This document shows, in pieces, positions 49,180-60,826 of a stretch of DNA of 64,000 bases. The position numbers and the translations under genes were made by a program. The stretch's first letter is position 1, and every line of letters starts with the position of its first letter. The stretch is from Aurifilum marmelostoma (Eukaryota; Ascomycota; Sordariomycetes; Diaporthales; Cryphonectriaceae), in the NCBI GenBank assembly GCA_027559495.1, contig JAMXSV010000006.1, positions 744,001 through 808,000 of the forward strand, given 5' to 3'. The notes below the pieces were generated by a model, which saw only the letters and a program-made list of their open reading frames with translations, was not told the origin of the DNA and did no database searches.

Positions 49180-52100
49180 ATGTCGTACCGCCCCCACCCA
49201 CTTCGACAGGCACACACAGTCGACTATTCGCTGCTCGATCGTCAGCCCTCCACCACATCATCGGCATCCTCGGGATACTCGTCCTCGTCTGGCCACTACG
49301 ACCTCAGCCGAACCACCACTCAGTCGTCTACACAGTCCAGCGGCTATGGACCAATGGGCCACAAGCGCGGCAAGAGCGAGGCCGTCGCCCGCCTCCCATC
49401 CTCCCCGAGGAGTCCCGACGATCGGCCTCAGACCAGTGCTGGCAGCATCTACAGCATGGCAAGACAGTCCCTGAGGCCCCTTCCCCAGCCACCATCCGCA
49501 ACACCCAGCAGCACGCCCTCCCGTGAGCACCACCGCCATGAGCGAGGGCAGTCCATCGACATCGGCAAGTTGTCCCTCCAGGACAAGGAGCCTTCCTCTC
49601 CGACCCCTCCCGCCCGCCTGCGCGCATCTACACTCCGCCCGACCTCCATGGTTCTCAGTCGCTCCGATACCGTCAAGGGAGGGAGCGCCGGTCTCCCTCT
49701 CCCACAAGTCCCACTACACCAATCTTTGGCTGCTCCCCTCGGCAGGCCAGATCTCGTGAGCATGGGGCGGTCGTCCACCAGCCAGCTGCGGACTCTGTCG
49801 AAGCTCGCCCAGTCTGGCGAGGCAGAAGAGTTTGCCATCACCACTCCTGCACAGGAGGTTGTCGGCCTGCGCGGCCGCCGGCGGCTCCAGAACCTCAACT
49901 CGGACAGGTCAAGTCAGCGCGGCGCTGGCTATAGCTGGGAGAGCAGGAACTGGATGGACAAGCAGCGGCAGTTCCTCCAGGCTTACGAGTATCTCTGCCA
50001 CATCGGAGAAGCAAAGGAATGGATCGAGGACATCATCCATACCTCGATACCCCCAATCGTCGAGCTCGAAGAGGCACTACGGGATGGCGTGACCCTCGCC
50101 GAGGTGGTCGAGGCGCTCAACCCCAACAAGCGATACAGAATATTCCGGAACCCTCGGCTCCAGTTCAGACACTCGGACAATATCGCCATCTTCTTTCGGT
50201 ACCTGGACGAGGTCGAGCTGCCCGACCTGTTCAGGTTCGAGCTGATCGACCTCTACGAGAAGAAGAACATTCCCAAGGTCATCTACTGCATCCACGCGCT
50301 CAGCTGGCTGCTCTACCGGAAGGGAATAGTAGACTTCCGCATCGGGAACCTCGTCGGACAGCTCGAGTTTGAGCATCACGAGCTGGAAGCCATGCAGAAA
50401 GGCCTGGATAAGCTCGGCGTCAACATGCCTAGCTTCGGGACGATGGGTGCCGATTTTGGCGAGCCAGCACCACCTGAGCCCCAGGAGACGGAGGAGGAGA
50501 GGATCGACCGCGAGCTGGGCGAGCAGGAAGACAGCATCGTCGAGCTCCAGGCACAGGCCAGGGGGGCGCTGTGCAGGATGAGGCTGGGGCACACGATGCA
50601 GCAGCTCTGGGATGCCGAGGACCTGCTGGTCGACCTCCAGTCCCGCATCCGTGGAGACTGGGCCCGACAGGTCCTCGGATACCGGTTGCAGATGAGGCGC
50701 TTCGCCATCAACCTTCAGAGCGCAGCTCGGGGGATTCCTGGCCCGCCGGAGGCAGGACCACAAGGATAAGGTGCTGGAGAGCATGCAAGGGACCATCCTT
50801 GACCTGCAAAGCATGATACGGGCTGCCAAAGTCCGTCACGAGGTACGCGACGTGCACTCGCAACTCGCTCAAGTGTCCGGTCCTGTCCGAGATATTCAGG
50901 CGGTCTTCAAGGGCTACCTCGCCCGCCAGAATATCGATCGTCAGAAGCACGAGACGGCTCAAATGGCTGGCCCTATCGTTGGGTTCCAGGCTGTCGTCCG
51001 TGGCGCCCTTCTGAGGAGCAGGCTCGACGAGGACCAGCATCTCCTAGCACAACAAGCCCAGGCCGTCACGGACCTGCAGGCGGCCGCGCGGGCAATGCTG
51101 ACAAGAAATCAGGTCGCCGTGCAGCGGGAGACGCTCCAGTTTCACACGCCGGAATGGGAGGCTCTGCAAGCCGCCTGTCGAGGCAGATCAGCAAGGCTTG
51201 CCGTCCAGCAGACCAAGGCAGAGCTTCAACAGCACGTGCCAGCTATAGGACAGCTGCAGGCATGCATCCGGGCTGCTGCGGTTCGTCGCGACGTTGCGGA
51301 AACCCTCGACGGCCTGCATGCACACGAGGACGAGATCGTCGACCTGCAGTCGCTAGCCCGCGGCATGTTGAACCGGCAGCGGGTTGCTGCAGACCTTGAG
51401 GCCTTGGACGAGCAGGTCCCGCAGATCATCGACCTGCAGGCATGCATCCGCGGCTGCATGTACAGGGCCAGGCACAACGACCTGCTGGATGAGCTGAGGT
51501 CTCACGAAGATGGCGTCATTGCTCTACAGTCCGTCATTAGGGCCACGATGCTGAGGGGTGATATCTCCTTCCTGCTTGGTGCGCTCGAGGAAGAAGAAGA
51601 GTCGATTGTCGCCGTCCAGACCGCTGCACGGGCATTCATGGTGCGGGCCAAGTTCGAGGAGAAGAGGCGGTACTTCCGGGAGAACATGCAGAAGGTCGTC
51701 AAGATCCAGAGCTTTGTCCGAGCAAAGCTCCAGGGAGAGGCCTACAAGAGCCTCACGACCGGAAAGAACCCGCCAGTTGGTGCTGTCAAGAACTTTGTGC
51801 ACTTGCTCAACGATAGCGACTTTGATTTCAACGAAGAAGTGGAGTTTGAACGGCTCCGGAAGACAGTGGTACAACAGGTCAGGCAGAATGAGATGCTCGA
51901 GCAGTACATCGACCAGCTGGATATCAAGATCGCCCTGCTCGTCAAGAACAAGATCACGCTGGACGAGGTTGTGCGGCATCAGCACAACTATGGCGGCCAC
52001 ACGGGCACACTGCTCGCCAACAGCTCCATGGTCTCGGCCAACCAGTTCGACCTCAAGGCGCTCAACAAGAACTCGAGGAAGAAGCTAGATCTCTACCAGC

Positions 52101-54224
52101 AGCTCTTCTTCAACCTGCAGACCCAGCCGCAGTACCTAGCCCGCCTCTTCAAGCGCATTCGCGAGCAAGGAACCACCGAGAAGGAGACCAAGCGTATCGA
52201 GCATCTGATGATGGGACTCTTTGGCTATGCCCAGAAGCGGCGAGAGGAGTACTACCTCCTCAAGCTTGTGGCACGGTCCATCAAGGAGGAGATCGATTCT
52301 TGCACCTCTGTCCAGGATTACCTGCGAGGCAATTTCTTCTGGTCGAAACTCCTCGGCAACTACACCCGCTCGCCTCGCGATAGGAAGTATCTGCGGGATC
52401 TGCTTGGCCCCCTGATCAGGGACAACATTGTTGAGGACCCCGCCCTGGATCTGGAGAGCGACCCCATGCAGATCTACCGGTCCGCTATCAGCAATGAGGA
52501 GCTCCGCACCGGCCAGCCCAGCAGGAGACCCCTTGACATCCCCAGAGAACTTGCTATAAAGGATGCAGAGACCCGGGCACTGTTCATTGACCACCTGCGC
52601 GACCTGCGCGAGATCTGCGACCAGTTCCTGATGGCCCTGGAGGATCTCCTGCCGCGCCTGCCGTACGGGATCCGCTATCTCTGCCAGCAGATGTTCCGCT
52701 TCCTCTGCGAACACTTCAAGCGGGAACCGCAGCAGAACCTGCTCCAGATGGTCGGAAATTGGTTCTGGAGATTCTATCTCTACAACGCCCTCACGGCCCC
52801 GGAGAACGTGGGCGTCATCGAGCGCCAGCTGAGCCCTCTGCAGAAGCGCAACCTCAGCGAGGTTGCCAAGGTGCTGGGGCAGGTCGCGACGGGCCGCCAC
52901 TTTGGAGGCGAGAATGTGTACCTGCAACCACTTAACGCGTTCATCGGAGAGTCGATCGAGCGCTTCAACCAGATTATGGTGGACCTCATCGAGGTGCCCG
53001 ACGCCGAGAGCACATTCGACATTGACGAGTTCAACGACCTGTACGCGAAGAACCGCCCGACCCTGTACATCAAGATGAGCGATATATTTGCCGTCCACAG
53101 CCTGATCGCGGGCGAGCTCCCTTTCATCTGCCCGAACCGGGACGACGTGCTCCGCGAGATCATGCAGGATCTTGGCAGCGCCAAGAACAACGAGAACGAG
53201 ATGACAGCTACAGGCTCGTCTGATATTCAGATGTTCCTCACGCCCAAGCTGCATGATGTGGAGGATCCGGAAGCCGCGGCCAAGGCCCTCTTCATGGAGA
53301 CCAAGAGGTGTGTCCTCTACATCATCCGTGTCCAGAGCGGTGCCAACCTCCTCGAGATCCTGGTCAAACCAATCACCCCAGAGGATGAGCTCAAGTGGGA
53401 CAAGGTCCTGCGGGAAGACTTCTCCGGTCAGGGCCACACCAGGGGTGCCTATTCGGATGCCAACATGGTCGACGTCACGAGGATGTCCTACTACGAGCTC
53501 AAGAAGACCGCCCTCGAGAACGTCATGAGGCTTGAGCACATGGGCCGCATCTCCAAGCACAACTACTACCAGGACGTGCTTAACGCCATCGCCCTCGACA
53601 TCCGCACCAAGAGCCGGAGGAGGGTTCAGAGACAACGCGAGCTCGAGGGCGTCGGCCTGACCCTCGCCAACCTGCACGAGAAGGCCAAGTATCTCGAGCA
53701 GCAGCGGAAGAGCTACGACGACTACATTGAGCAGGCCATGTTGACACTGCAGAAGAACAAGGGGTAAGTTATATCTACTACTGCGAAGACCTCCATCGCG
53801 AGACAGGCAGAGAAATACTGACAACCGCAACAGAAAGAAGAAGTTCCTCCTCCCCTTCACTCGGCAGTACAATCACCAGCGCGAGCTTGAGCGCAGCGGC
53901 CGGGTGCCCAAGTTCGGCTCGTACAAGTACAGCGCGCGGCAGCTCATGGACAAGGGCGCACTGGTCAGCTGGTCAGGCACGGCAGACCGCGACTGGGACA
54001 AGATCAACCTGACAATCTCTTGTGACCAAGTCGGCGTCTTCGCCATCGAAGGATCCCGAGGCCACATCCAGATCCCCGGGGCCAGCGCCCTCGTGCCCAT
54101 TGAGGATCTCCTGCAGGCACAGTTCGAGTCGCACCAGTTCATGACACTGTTCGAGGGCAACCTGAAGGTGAACGTGAACCTCTTGTTGCACTTGTTGTAC
54201 AAGAAGTTTTACAAGACTCAATGA
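49180..54224 (+). CDS. IQGAP-type ring scaffold (Rng2/Iqg1), with an apparent frameshift
   Basis: Fungal IQGAPs organise actin and myosin at the contractile ring during septation. The N-part (from 49180) has a Ser/Pro-rich, disordered 260 residues. Then comes the calponin-homology domain (about 262-375; AYEYLCHIGEAKEWIEDIIH, LRDGVTLAEVVEALNP, KVIYCIHALSWLLYRKG). IQ-like repeats occupy about 452-855; I count fourteen. The GAP-related domain follows (about 975-1275; PQYLARLFKRIREQ, YLRGNFFWSKLL, NWFWRFYLYNALTAPENVGV), then the RasGAP C-terminal domain, whose last part is in a second exon (53834-54224) after a 70-nt intron. The frame changes inside IQ repeat 3 at GCTCGGGGGATTCC. One G fewer in the G5 run (50729-50733) gives AARGFLARRRQDHKDKVLES and a continuous protein of about 1657 residues, normal for the family. 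No intron explains this break. Confidence 0.93.
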
Positions 54225-55806
54225 TCAAATCCAGCCCCGAGAGGTATTGGAAGTAAAACAAGAAGGAAACCAAAGAGACAAAAAAAAAAAAAAAAAGAAA
54301 ACAAAAAAAAAATAGGGATCGGGCTTGAGACCCGAAAAACATGGGTGAGGCGGCGGGCGAAAAAAACAAGCGGCCTAGAAGGTCGCAGGCAAGCAAGCAT
54401 GGATCGACGAGGTATGACTTGGGTTGTATCGATGGGTGCTGGATGGACACGGACACAACGGAATGGATACCTTTTTACTACCCACATAGGCAGATTTCGG
54501 TGTTCAGGGCGTGGGGGGTGGGAGTGTGTATTGCTTTGACATTGCATTTGATTCTGAATTCCCATTAACCGATTACTCGGGAAGCCGAATTTGGCTGGAA
54601 GGGGGAAACGGGGGAGGTGGGGAAGGCATGAAGAGGAGCAACAGAAGAAGATACGAAATTGGTGGTATGTACTTCTTGGCCGCTAGATAAAAACCTTCAG
54701 GAGACACACACCCACATTGGTAGAGCATGATACATACTCACGTTTATTTGATGCATAATAATGCTGCAGTGGAATGGGCTTTCATTGAGTTGCTGGGTCT
54801 CTGTGTATTTGTGACCTTGTCAGGCAGTTCTCAGCCTTGTGACTTGGGGTTGTCCGGCCTCTCTGCCTTTTGTGTAGACTGTCGTGCACCGGCAATGATA
54901 CCACATAGGGTACATACCCTTATATTCTCATTTAGTTTTGCTCTTTTCATTTAGCTCCCTAGAGATCGGGATGCTGAGCCCTGGTTTCTGAGGCTTTCAC
55001 TTACAAGAATACTCGAGCTAAACAATTGCTTTGAACCATAATCATCCTGACGATCTATAGCTTAGGTGAACTTCCTAATATAGGGAACTATCCTGCGCTC
55101 ATTGGCTTGTGGGCTCTACTGAAGGAGGAGGAGGGCTAGGTTCAAGATTGTTTACACTTGTAACAGATATTACAGCTAACCTCCTCCCTTAGGTTATAAT
55201 ACAAAGCAAGGGCTAGACTGACAAGCTTGAGTGCATGGCTATCTATCCATACACACGCGCACGCACACATATCTCTCTCTCATGATTTGCACTAATTATA
55301 TAACAAGACCCAGAGAAAGACACCTATCTGGACGCTCTCCGCTTTATTAACTATATCTAGTAGTCCCCTTCTAGGACTCAGAGAACTCCGGGATCCACTA
55401 TCCTCTCTTGAAGGAAAAGTGATGCCAGTGTGCTCTGATCTTGTGATACTGTCACCATATCACAGCCTGCTGAGACATCGAGATAGGCCCGGGATCATCG
55501 TGATCTTGATTGTCGCCGCCTTTCCCTTCACTATGACACCCATAAGTGACCTTTTGAGCCCCAGACTTGTCCCTGCTTTATTTCCACTCTGCTTAGAAAA
55601 CACAACAAGAAGCCGTCAACAAGTATTGGCATCACCCATTGCCTGGTATGTGATTCTGCATCAATATCATCAATTGTTCTTTGGAGCATTTTGACCAATT
55701 ACCTCTACTGACTACCACCCTCCCTCCCAGACATCCTGTTAGGCATTGGTTTTTCCCTCTATTGTCGCTCGTTTATTACCCCTCATTCACAGAAGCGTCA
55801 ACAAAA
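54225..55806. other. 1.6 kb intergenic region, partly AT-rich
   Basis: The first part is the IQGAP 3' UTR with long A runs (54280-54311). About 54900-55400 is visibly richer in A and T than its surroundings, with many TA steps. It could be an old repeat decayed by point mutation, but I recognise no transposase or terminal repeat. CT-rich sequence before 55800 is a plausible leader for the next gene. Confidence 0.4.
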
Positions 55807-56444
55807 ATGAACAACCTCAACCCCGACCCGGCCAAGGTAGCCCTCTACCGCTCCCACCAGCACGAGCACGAGGCCGAGCTCGCCAGGATCGAGGCCGAGC
55901 GCGCCTACCGCCTGCAGCAGGCCGCCGCCGCCTCCCAGGCCCGCAGGGAGGCCGCCCTCCACAAGATCGAGCGCATGGAGGCCGAGGAGCTGGACAACAT
56001 CCAGCGCGCCCACGAGGGCTCAGTCGGCGCCGCCAAGAACCGACACGAGGTCAAGATGGAGGCTGTCCGCGACGAGTACGAGATTGGTGATGAGGTTGTC
56101 GCCGCCGCGGCTGCTGTCCGCGGCTGCCCCAAGCTGCAGGAGGTCCTTGATGGTTCCCACGGCCCTGTGGGTGGTGGAACGGGCCGTGTTGGAAAGGTAA
56201 GACACCTTCTCATGGGGGCCAATTGATGAATTTGGAAGCTTGGGAGGGCTAATGAACTATCGCATCCTGCCAGGCTAAGCCTGATGGCTCGGCTTGTCCC
56301 TCTCCGGCGTTTGATACTATGCCAACCTCGAACAAGATGAAGTGCCGCTCATCCTCCTGGTTCACCCCTGAAAGCTTCCTCTGGGACGGGCCAACGGTCC
56401 GCGCTGAGCAAGAGAGCCAAGTCCCGATGCCGGGTCAGTGGTGA
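55807..56444 (+). CDS. Small coiled-coil protein of unknown function
   Basis: The ATG at 55807 has A at -3 and opens MNNLNPDPAKVALYRSHQHE. Residues about 15-115 are a long charged helix rich in Ala, Glu, Arg and Gln with heptad spacing (AELARIEAERAYRLQQAAAA, REAALHKIERMEAEELDNIQ, NRHEVKMEAVRDEYEIGDEV). This should form a coiled coil. Read straight, the frame ends at 56226. A GTAAGA donor after GGTGRVGK, a GCTAATG branch-like element and a TGCCAG acceptor allow splicing of 56197-56273. A second exon to 56444 then gives 186 residues ending VPMPGQW. No domain, signal peptide or membrane segment is seen. I do not recognise the family. The coiled coil is well supported, the second exon less so. 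Confidence 0.55.
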
Positions 56445-58097
56445 CCCAGAATTCAATGGACGAGAATGTTGGTGCTTGTGGTAAGTACAGTACGTTTTCC
56501 TTTAACGTGTGGGTAGAATGGAGATCTCACGAGGGTGGTGCGTGCTCGTGCACCGTCGAGTATCGGGCCTTATGTTTCTGACGATGACGAGAATATGTGG
56601 CTAATCACTAGGCGGTCATACTAAAACCGCAGCTATCGCAGGTAACTCTTGGGCAATCACCATTCTGATGCTCTACATCAGCGTGCTTGATGATCCTGTG
56701 GAGAGGAGGGGGTTGGCCGTGTCTCGAGACTATTTGAGATCTAGTAGACAGCCTCACCTGAAGCAGCTCTAGCTTCAGACCCAATCAGACCAAGTCGAGA
56801 GAACTGATGCTCATTGATCTTCTTCCCGCGATGGTCTGCTTCAATATCATTGCGGACCTCATACAAAATCGCTGACTTTTATGAGACCCTATAATTGGCT
56901 GGGTACCGGTGGCTGAGCTGTAGACAGGCTACCGATTACTCTTCTGAGGTCTTCACTTGTCTTTCGAGGAATACAGTAGACCTACAGCAGATAATCGCCG
57001 AGAAAGCCAGAACGGGGCCGCAAAAGACGACCCACAACCCCGATCTGCACGGGGCACAACGGGCCGGGCCGGGATACTGATCGGCGGTGGCGCCGAGTGA
57101 GAGGGTGAAAAGGTCCAAGCATGGGTCATTGTAGGCATATGTATCATCCTCAAAAAGTTCTCCCAGGGCCACGAGGGCAGCTGTTGGTCCGACGGTGTTT
57201 GCTACTTGTGCACGAGAGCACAACGTTGACGACTGTCTGTCGTATGTGTGGCCAAGCGACGACGCTTTGTGTGCCCAAACCGAGTGACAGTCGGGCCAGG
57301 CGATTCACGTGGCTCGTTTGGTCAAATACCATGCCGCATTGTGACTGGCCGCTTTCCACACGGTGATGGCGAGCCGCGCGCAATCTCAGGCCTGGTCTTC
57401 TCGGGAAGTGTTGACCCGCGGACTCGCCATGGCTGAGGTTCGACATGTTTTCAAGAGATCTGAGACATCAGTCGCCAGTTATTAGACCGGTGTGTGGCAT
57501 TCTTGCCTGACCTGCAGTGGGAGCCCAATCGCCGAATCAACATCAGGCAAAGGCTTTCAAGCCACACACTCTTACTATTGGTTCTCGGCACCCCCGTCGG
57601 GCTGCAAGCGGTGTCAGCTCACAGAACAAAGGGAGAGACTGAGGAAGACCCGAGCCCCCAAGAAGTAGCTAGTCAGCTCGAGCTGGGCCAGCCACGGGTT
57701 TTCGAGGGCCGGTCTCCTCCCACATTGTATGAGTGTTTTCCAATCCGTGCGAGGCGGCTGTAAGCTCAGCGCTGCTGAGTGATGAGCGGGCTATCCGTCG
57801 AGGTGCGTTCTCTATAATTAGCATATCCGGCGGCAGCTCTACATGGTGCTGAGCAATTTTTCAACTTCCCTTTTTCATTTAACTTTTGTCACGTTCGATT
57901 ACCCGAGAAGGAAGAATTAGAAAAGCTAGTGAATCGGCACCACAGAAATGGGCAGCTCTGGTGGGATGACGACTTTCCGTTGTCAACTTGCGTCTGTCGA
58001 AGACGAGACTCATGTCACCTAGCGAACCAACACTGCTGTTGCTAGTATAAAGCTCAATACAAGAACAACAGTCGAAAAAAAACCCTACCGGTAAATC
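56445..58097. other. 1.65 kb gene-free region
   Basis: Short ORFs on both strands lack ATG starts or recognisable motifs. The right end is the upstream region of the 2EXR-type gene. Nothing else is seen. Confidence 0.45.
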
Positions 58098-59101
58098 ATG
58101 GGTCCTTGTTCGACCATCCGGGCAGAGGCACCTGTCCCAGTCGCCGAGCCAGCGCCAACGCCGGCGGAAGAAGCCAGACACAGCCTCTCCCTCTTCGACC
58201 TGCCCCTCGAGATCCGTCTGCAGATTTATCACTGGGTCTACCTGTCCAGCCCTGTGCAGCACAAACAGCTTGCGCCGTGGTATCCCATCCCCACATGCCG
58301 ATCCTACATCGTCCAGCCCGTGGTCGCTGAGGCAAACGGCAGCGGAGACGACAAGGAGGAAAAGGAAACGACGACGACAAGAATGACGACAAGGACAGTG
58401 CAAGCTAGCACTAACCTCCTGGCGCCGGACCGACCGTTCGCGCGGATGCCGATGGCACTGCTCCGGACGTGCCGGCAGGCCAACGAGGAGGCACGAGGGA
58501 TTCCGTTCAGCGAGAACGAGTTTATCTTTATCAACTGGTTCTCGTCGGGTTTATCATCGGCGCTGGCCTTTACGCGGGCTCGGCGTCCCTGGCAGCTGAA
58601 GGCGATGCGGTTCGTCCGGTTGGAGATATTTGCTCGGGATGTGGCGGGGCCCAAGAGCGGGACGAGGGCGCGGGACTGGGCGGAGCTGTGCGGGATGTGG
58701 ACGGGATTGAGGGGACTGCGGCTGACGGTGTGGATGGAGGGTGGAGGGGCTTACCAGCCGTGGAGGGAGGAGGAGGCGGTAGAGGTGGATGACGACGACG
58801 ACGATGGTAATATTGACCGGGGGGGAGGAGGAGAGGGAGGAGGAGTAAGGAGGCTGAAGGGGAGGGGAGCCCGTGGGAGCTGGTGGGAGAGGACGGGAGG
58901 AGAACAGAGTGGGCGACAGAGGCGCTGGGGAGGCTCAAGGAACTGAGGCAGTTGGAGGTCGAGATGGCGGATGTGGGGTGGCCAGCAGCAGAGATGATGA
59001 GGTGGTGTGGCAGGCTGAGGGAGACGGTGGTGCGCGGCGGGGGAAGGAGGGATCTACGTGTGTTGTGTGTCGAGAAGAGGAAGGAGAAGCCGGGCCAGTA
59101 A
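58098..59101 (+). CDS. 2EXR/DUF7730-type protein with a frame break
   Basis: From the ATG at 58098 the protein has a short acidic lead, then HSLSLFDLPLEIRLQIYHWV. This is the F-box-like 2EXR/DUF7730 signature common in large fungal families. It continues with MALLRTCRQANEEARGIPFS, ENEFIFINWF and FVRLEIFARDVA. After an Asp-rich stretch the frame becomes low-complexity Gly/Arg. Meanwhile frame 2 carries a sensible continuation: SPWELVGEDGRRTEWATEAL, then LKELRQLEVEMADVGWPAAE and a stop at 59101. Either a G is missing from the G7 run at 58819-58825, or a purine-rich 53-nt intron (58807-58859, GTAATA to AAG) is removed; both restore one frame of roughly 316-334 residues. Such proteins are poorly characterised; a role in protein interaction or degradation is only a guess. 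Confidence 0.68.
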
Positions 59102-60800
59102 GTACGTTGTTTCCTAGGCTTAAGTATATACTTATTTGCGTGCAGGGCTCTTCCTTGTCATACAGCAGTGTATTAATTGAGGACCAGGAAACATTTTCTG
59201 GATTAAGAAGGTCTATTTGGATAAGTTGCTGGGACCTCTTTATTGAGGCATGATCTAATGCTACCATGATGTTATTTTTTTTTAAATTATCTTGTCAGGC
59301 TGATTTCTAGCCCTCTACCATCTACATGCTGTACTCACACCACCATACAGAGCTTGTAGAATATAGTGCTGGTGGCTCCAATTTTGGCCGCTGTGATCAG
59401 CAGCTAGATAGCTTGGCAGGGAATCTCGACCCCCCCCCCCCCTATTTCAAGCCACATGGCGTCGTCGTGCGCGTCGTCAACAGCTAACCAGACAATGAAC
59501 AGCCGACCTCGAGTCACCGTTTCTTTTCCTGCCTTTTTCTTCGACCTCGGGGACACAAAATATCACTAATTCAACAGTATCATATGTGATACTTAGAAAG
59601 ACTACAATGGCATTGTTTACTCCTTTTGCACTCGACATTCCTCGATTCCTCTCCCCCCGCCCTCTCTCCCCTTTTCTGTGCTATGTAGATTGAGCAGGAT
59701 GGGGGTGGGTTTACTTCAACCCATCTTCGTGTTAGCTTGGTGCCTCGTGCCATTCCTTTCATAGCAGTGTGCATCCAATCGACTCCACATTATGTTCTCC
59801 AGCCTTGTTTCACTTTCTCCTCGTTTCTCCTATCTCTTCTTCTCCTCTACCTGTCTTTCTTTTCCTTCTCCATCATCCTCGGCAATGGCCCGTCATTGTC
59901 AGTGCCATGGCAAACCATTCTTGGGGGGGGGGGTCACTTGTCGCCCCATCCAGCCCCATCAGCCCCTGGCGAGAGATCATACTATATTTTTACATAGCAC
60001 TTACGTACCAAACTATGTAGGTACCACTTACACGGTGGTACTTACTAAGTACTAATACTACTGCTATACTAAGGTACCCTAATCCATGCTCCTTCCTCCA
60101 TGCATCGTCGTCACCTGCAGTGATCCTCCATCCATGCCATCCCTCTTCCGGTCATCATCCCCTTTCCAGAAAAAACTTCCCTTCATTCACCTCCAGACTT
60201 TCATTCTGTTCGGTACCCCGTACCTGCTGCACCACTAGGGACCCCCCCCTCCTGGGGATTTCTTATTCTCTTATTTCCCCCCAAATTTAAATACCAATCC
60301 CTGGCCGGCCCCAGTTTCTCTTCGCAAGACATTTGTTGATCGCACCTGGCCCTGACCCACAGCAATGCGTGGCCTCCCGCTGTGCAGATCCTGACCACCT
60401 CCTCCTCTATCCTGACCATCTCCCGACTTCCGACCTTCCTTGGGTGTGTCGTCGTCTTTGTCGTCGCTGTGCCTGACCTTACTCTCCCCGATCCAAGACA
60501 GAGACGGCCAAGATCACATAAACCCTCCACTTTTCTCCTGCTCGAGACCTTTTCTTTCGACAAGCCTACCGACGGTGCCTGGCGCTGGTTTGACCAACCT
60601 GGCCCAATCTGACCCGACGTCACCCTTACAAACACACGAATACGCATAGATACACATTCGTTCTCGATAACTGTCTCTCGCTTTCTCTCTGTGCTTCTCA
60701 TTGCGCGTACGAGGGCGGTTTCACGTGGCACCTACATACCACCAGCTTCTATTTCTACGGCCACAGTCCTACAAACCCACCATGTTCCATCACCCACGAC
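59102..60800. promoter_or_regulatory. 1.7 kb region upstream of the acyltransferase
   Basis: Around 60005-60080 several GGTACC/GTACTTA-like palindromic hexamers cluster. CT-rich leader-like sequence runs from about 60370 to 60780 and contains a short uORF (ATG at 60364, about nine codons). A C11 run lies at about 59430-59441. No gene is seen. Confidence 0.45.
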
Positions 60801-60826
60801 ATGGCCCTCCGCGACCTCGTTCCTAG
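60782..60826 (+). promoter_or_regulatory. Upstream ORF overlapping the acyltransferase start
   Basis: An ATG at 60782 in a good context (ACC before it) opens a 14-codon frame beginning M-F-H-H-P that ends in TAG at 60824-60826. It overlaps the main ATG (60801) out of frame. Scanning ribosomes that start here would miss the main start, so it could lower translation. Confidence 0.6.

Noticed and set aside
52136..53872. 578-codon ORF on the minus strand
   Set aside because: It is antisense to the conserved IQGAP GAP domain and has a Val/Leu-rich composition typical of an opposite-strand shadow.
54900..55400. RIP-mutated transposon relic
   Set aside because: The stretch is richer in TA, but no terminal repeats, transposase motif or second copy can be shown from this window.
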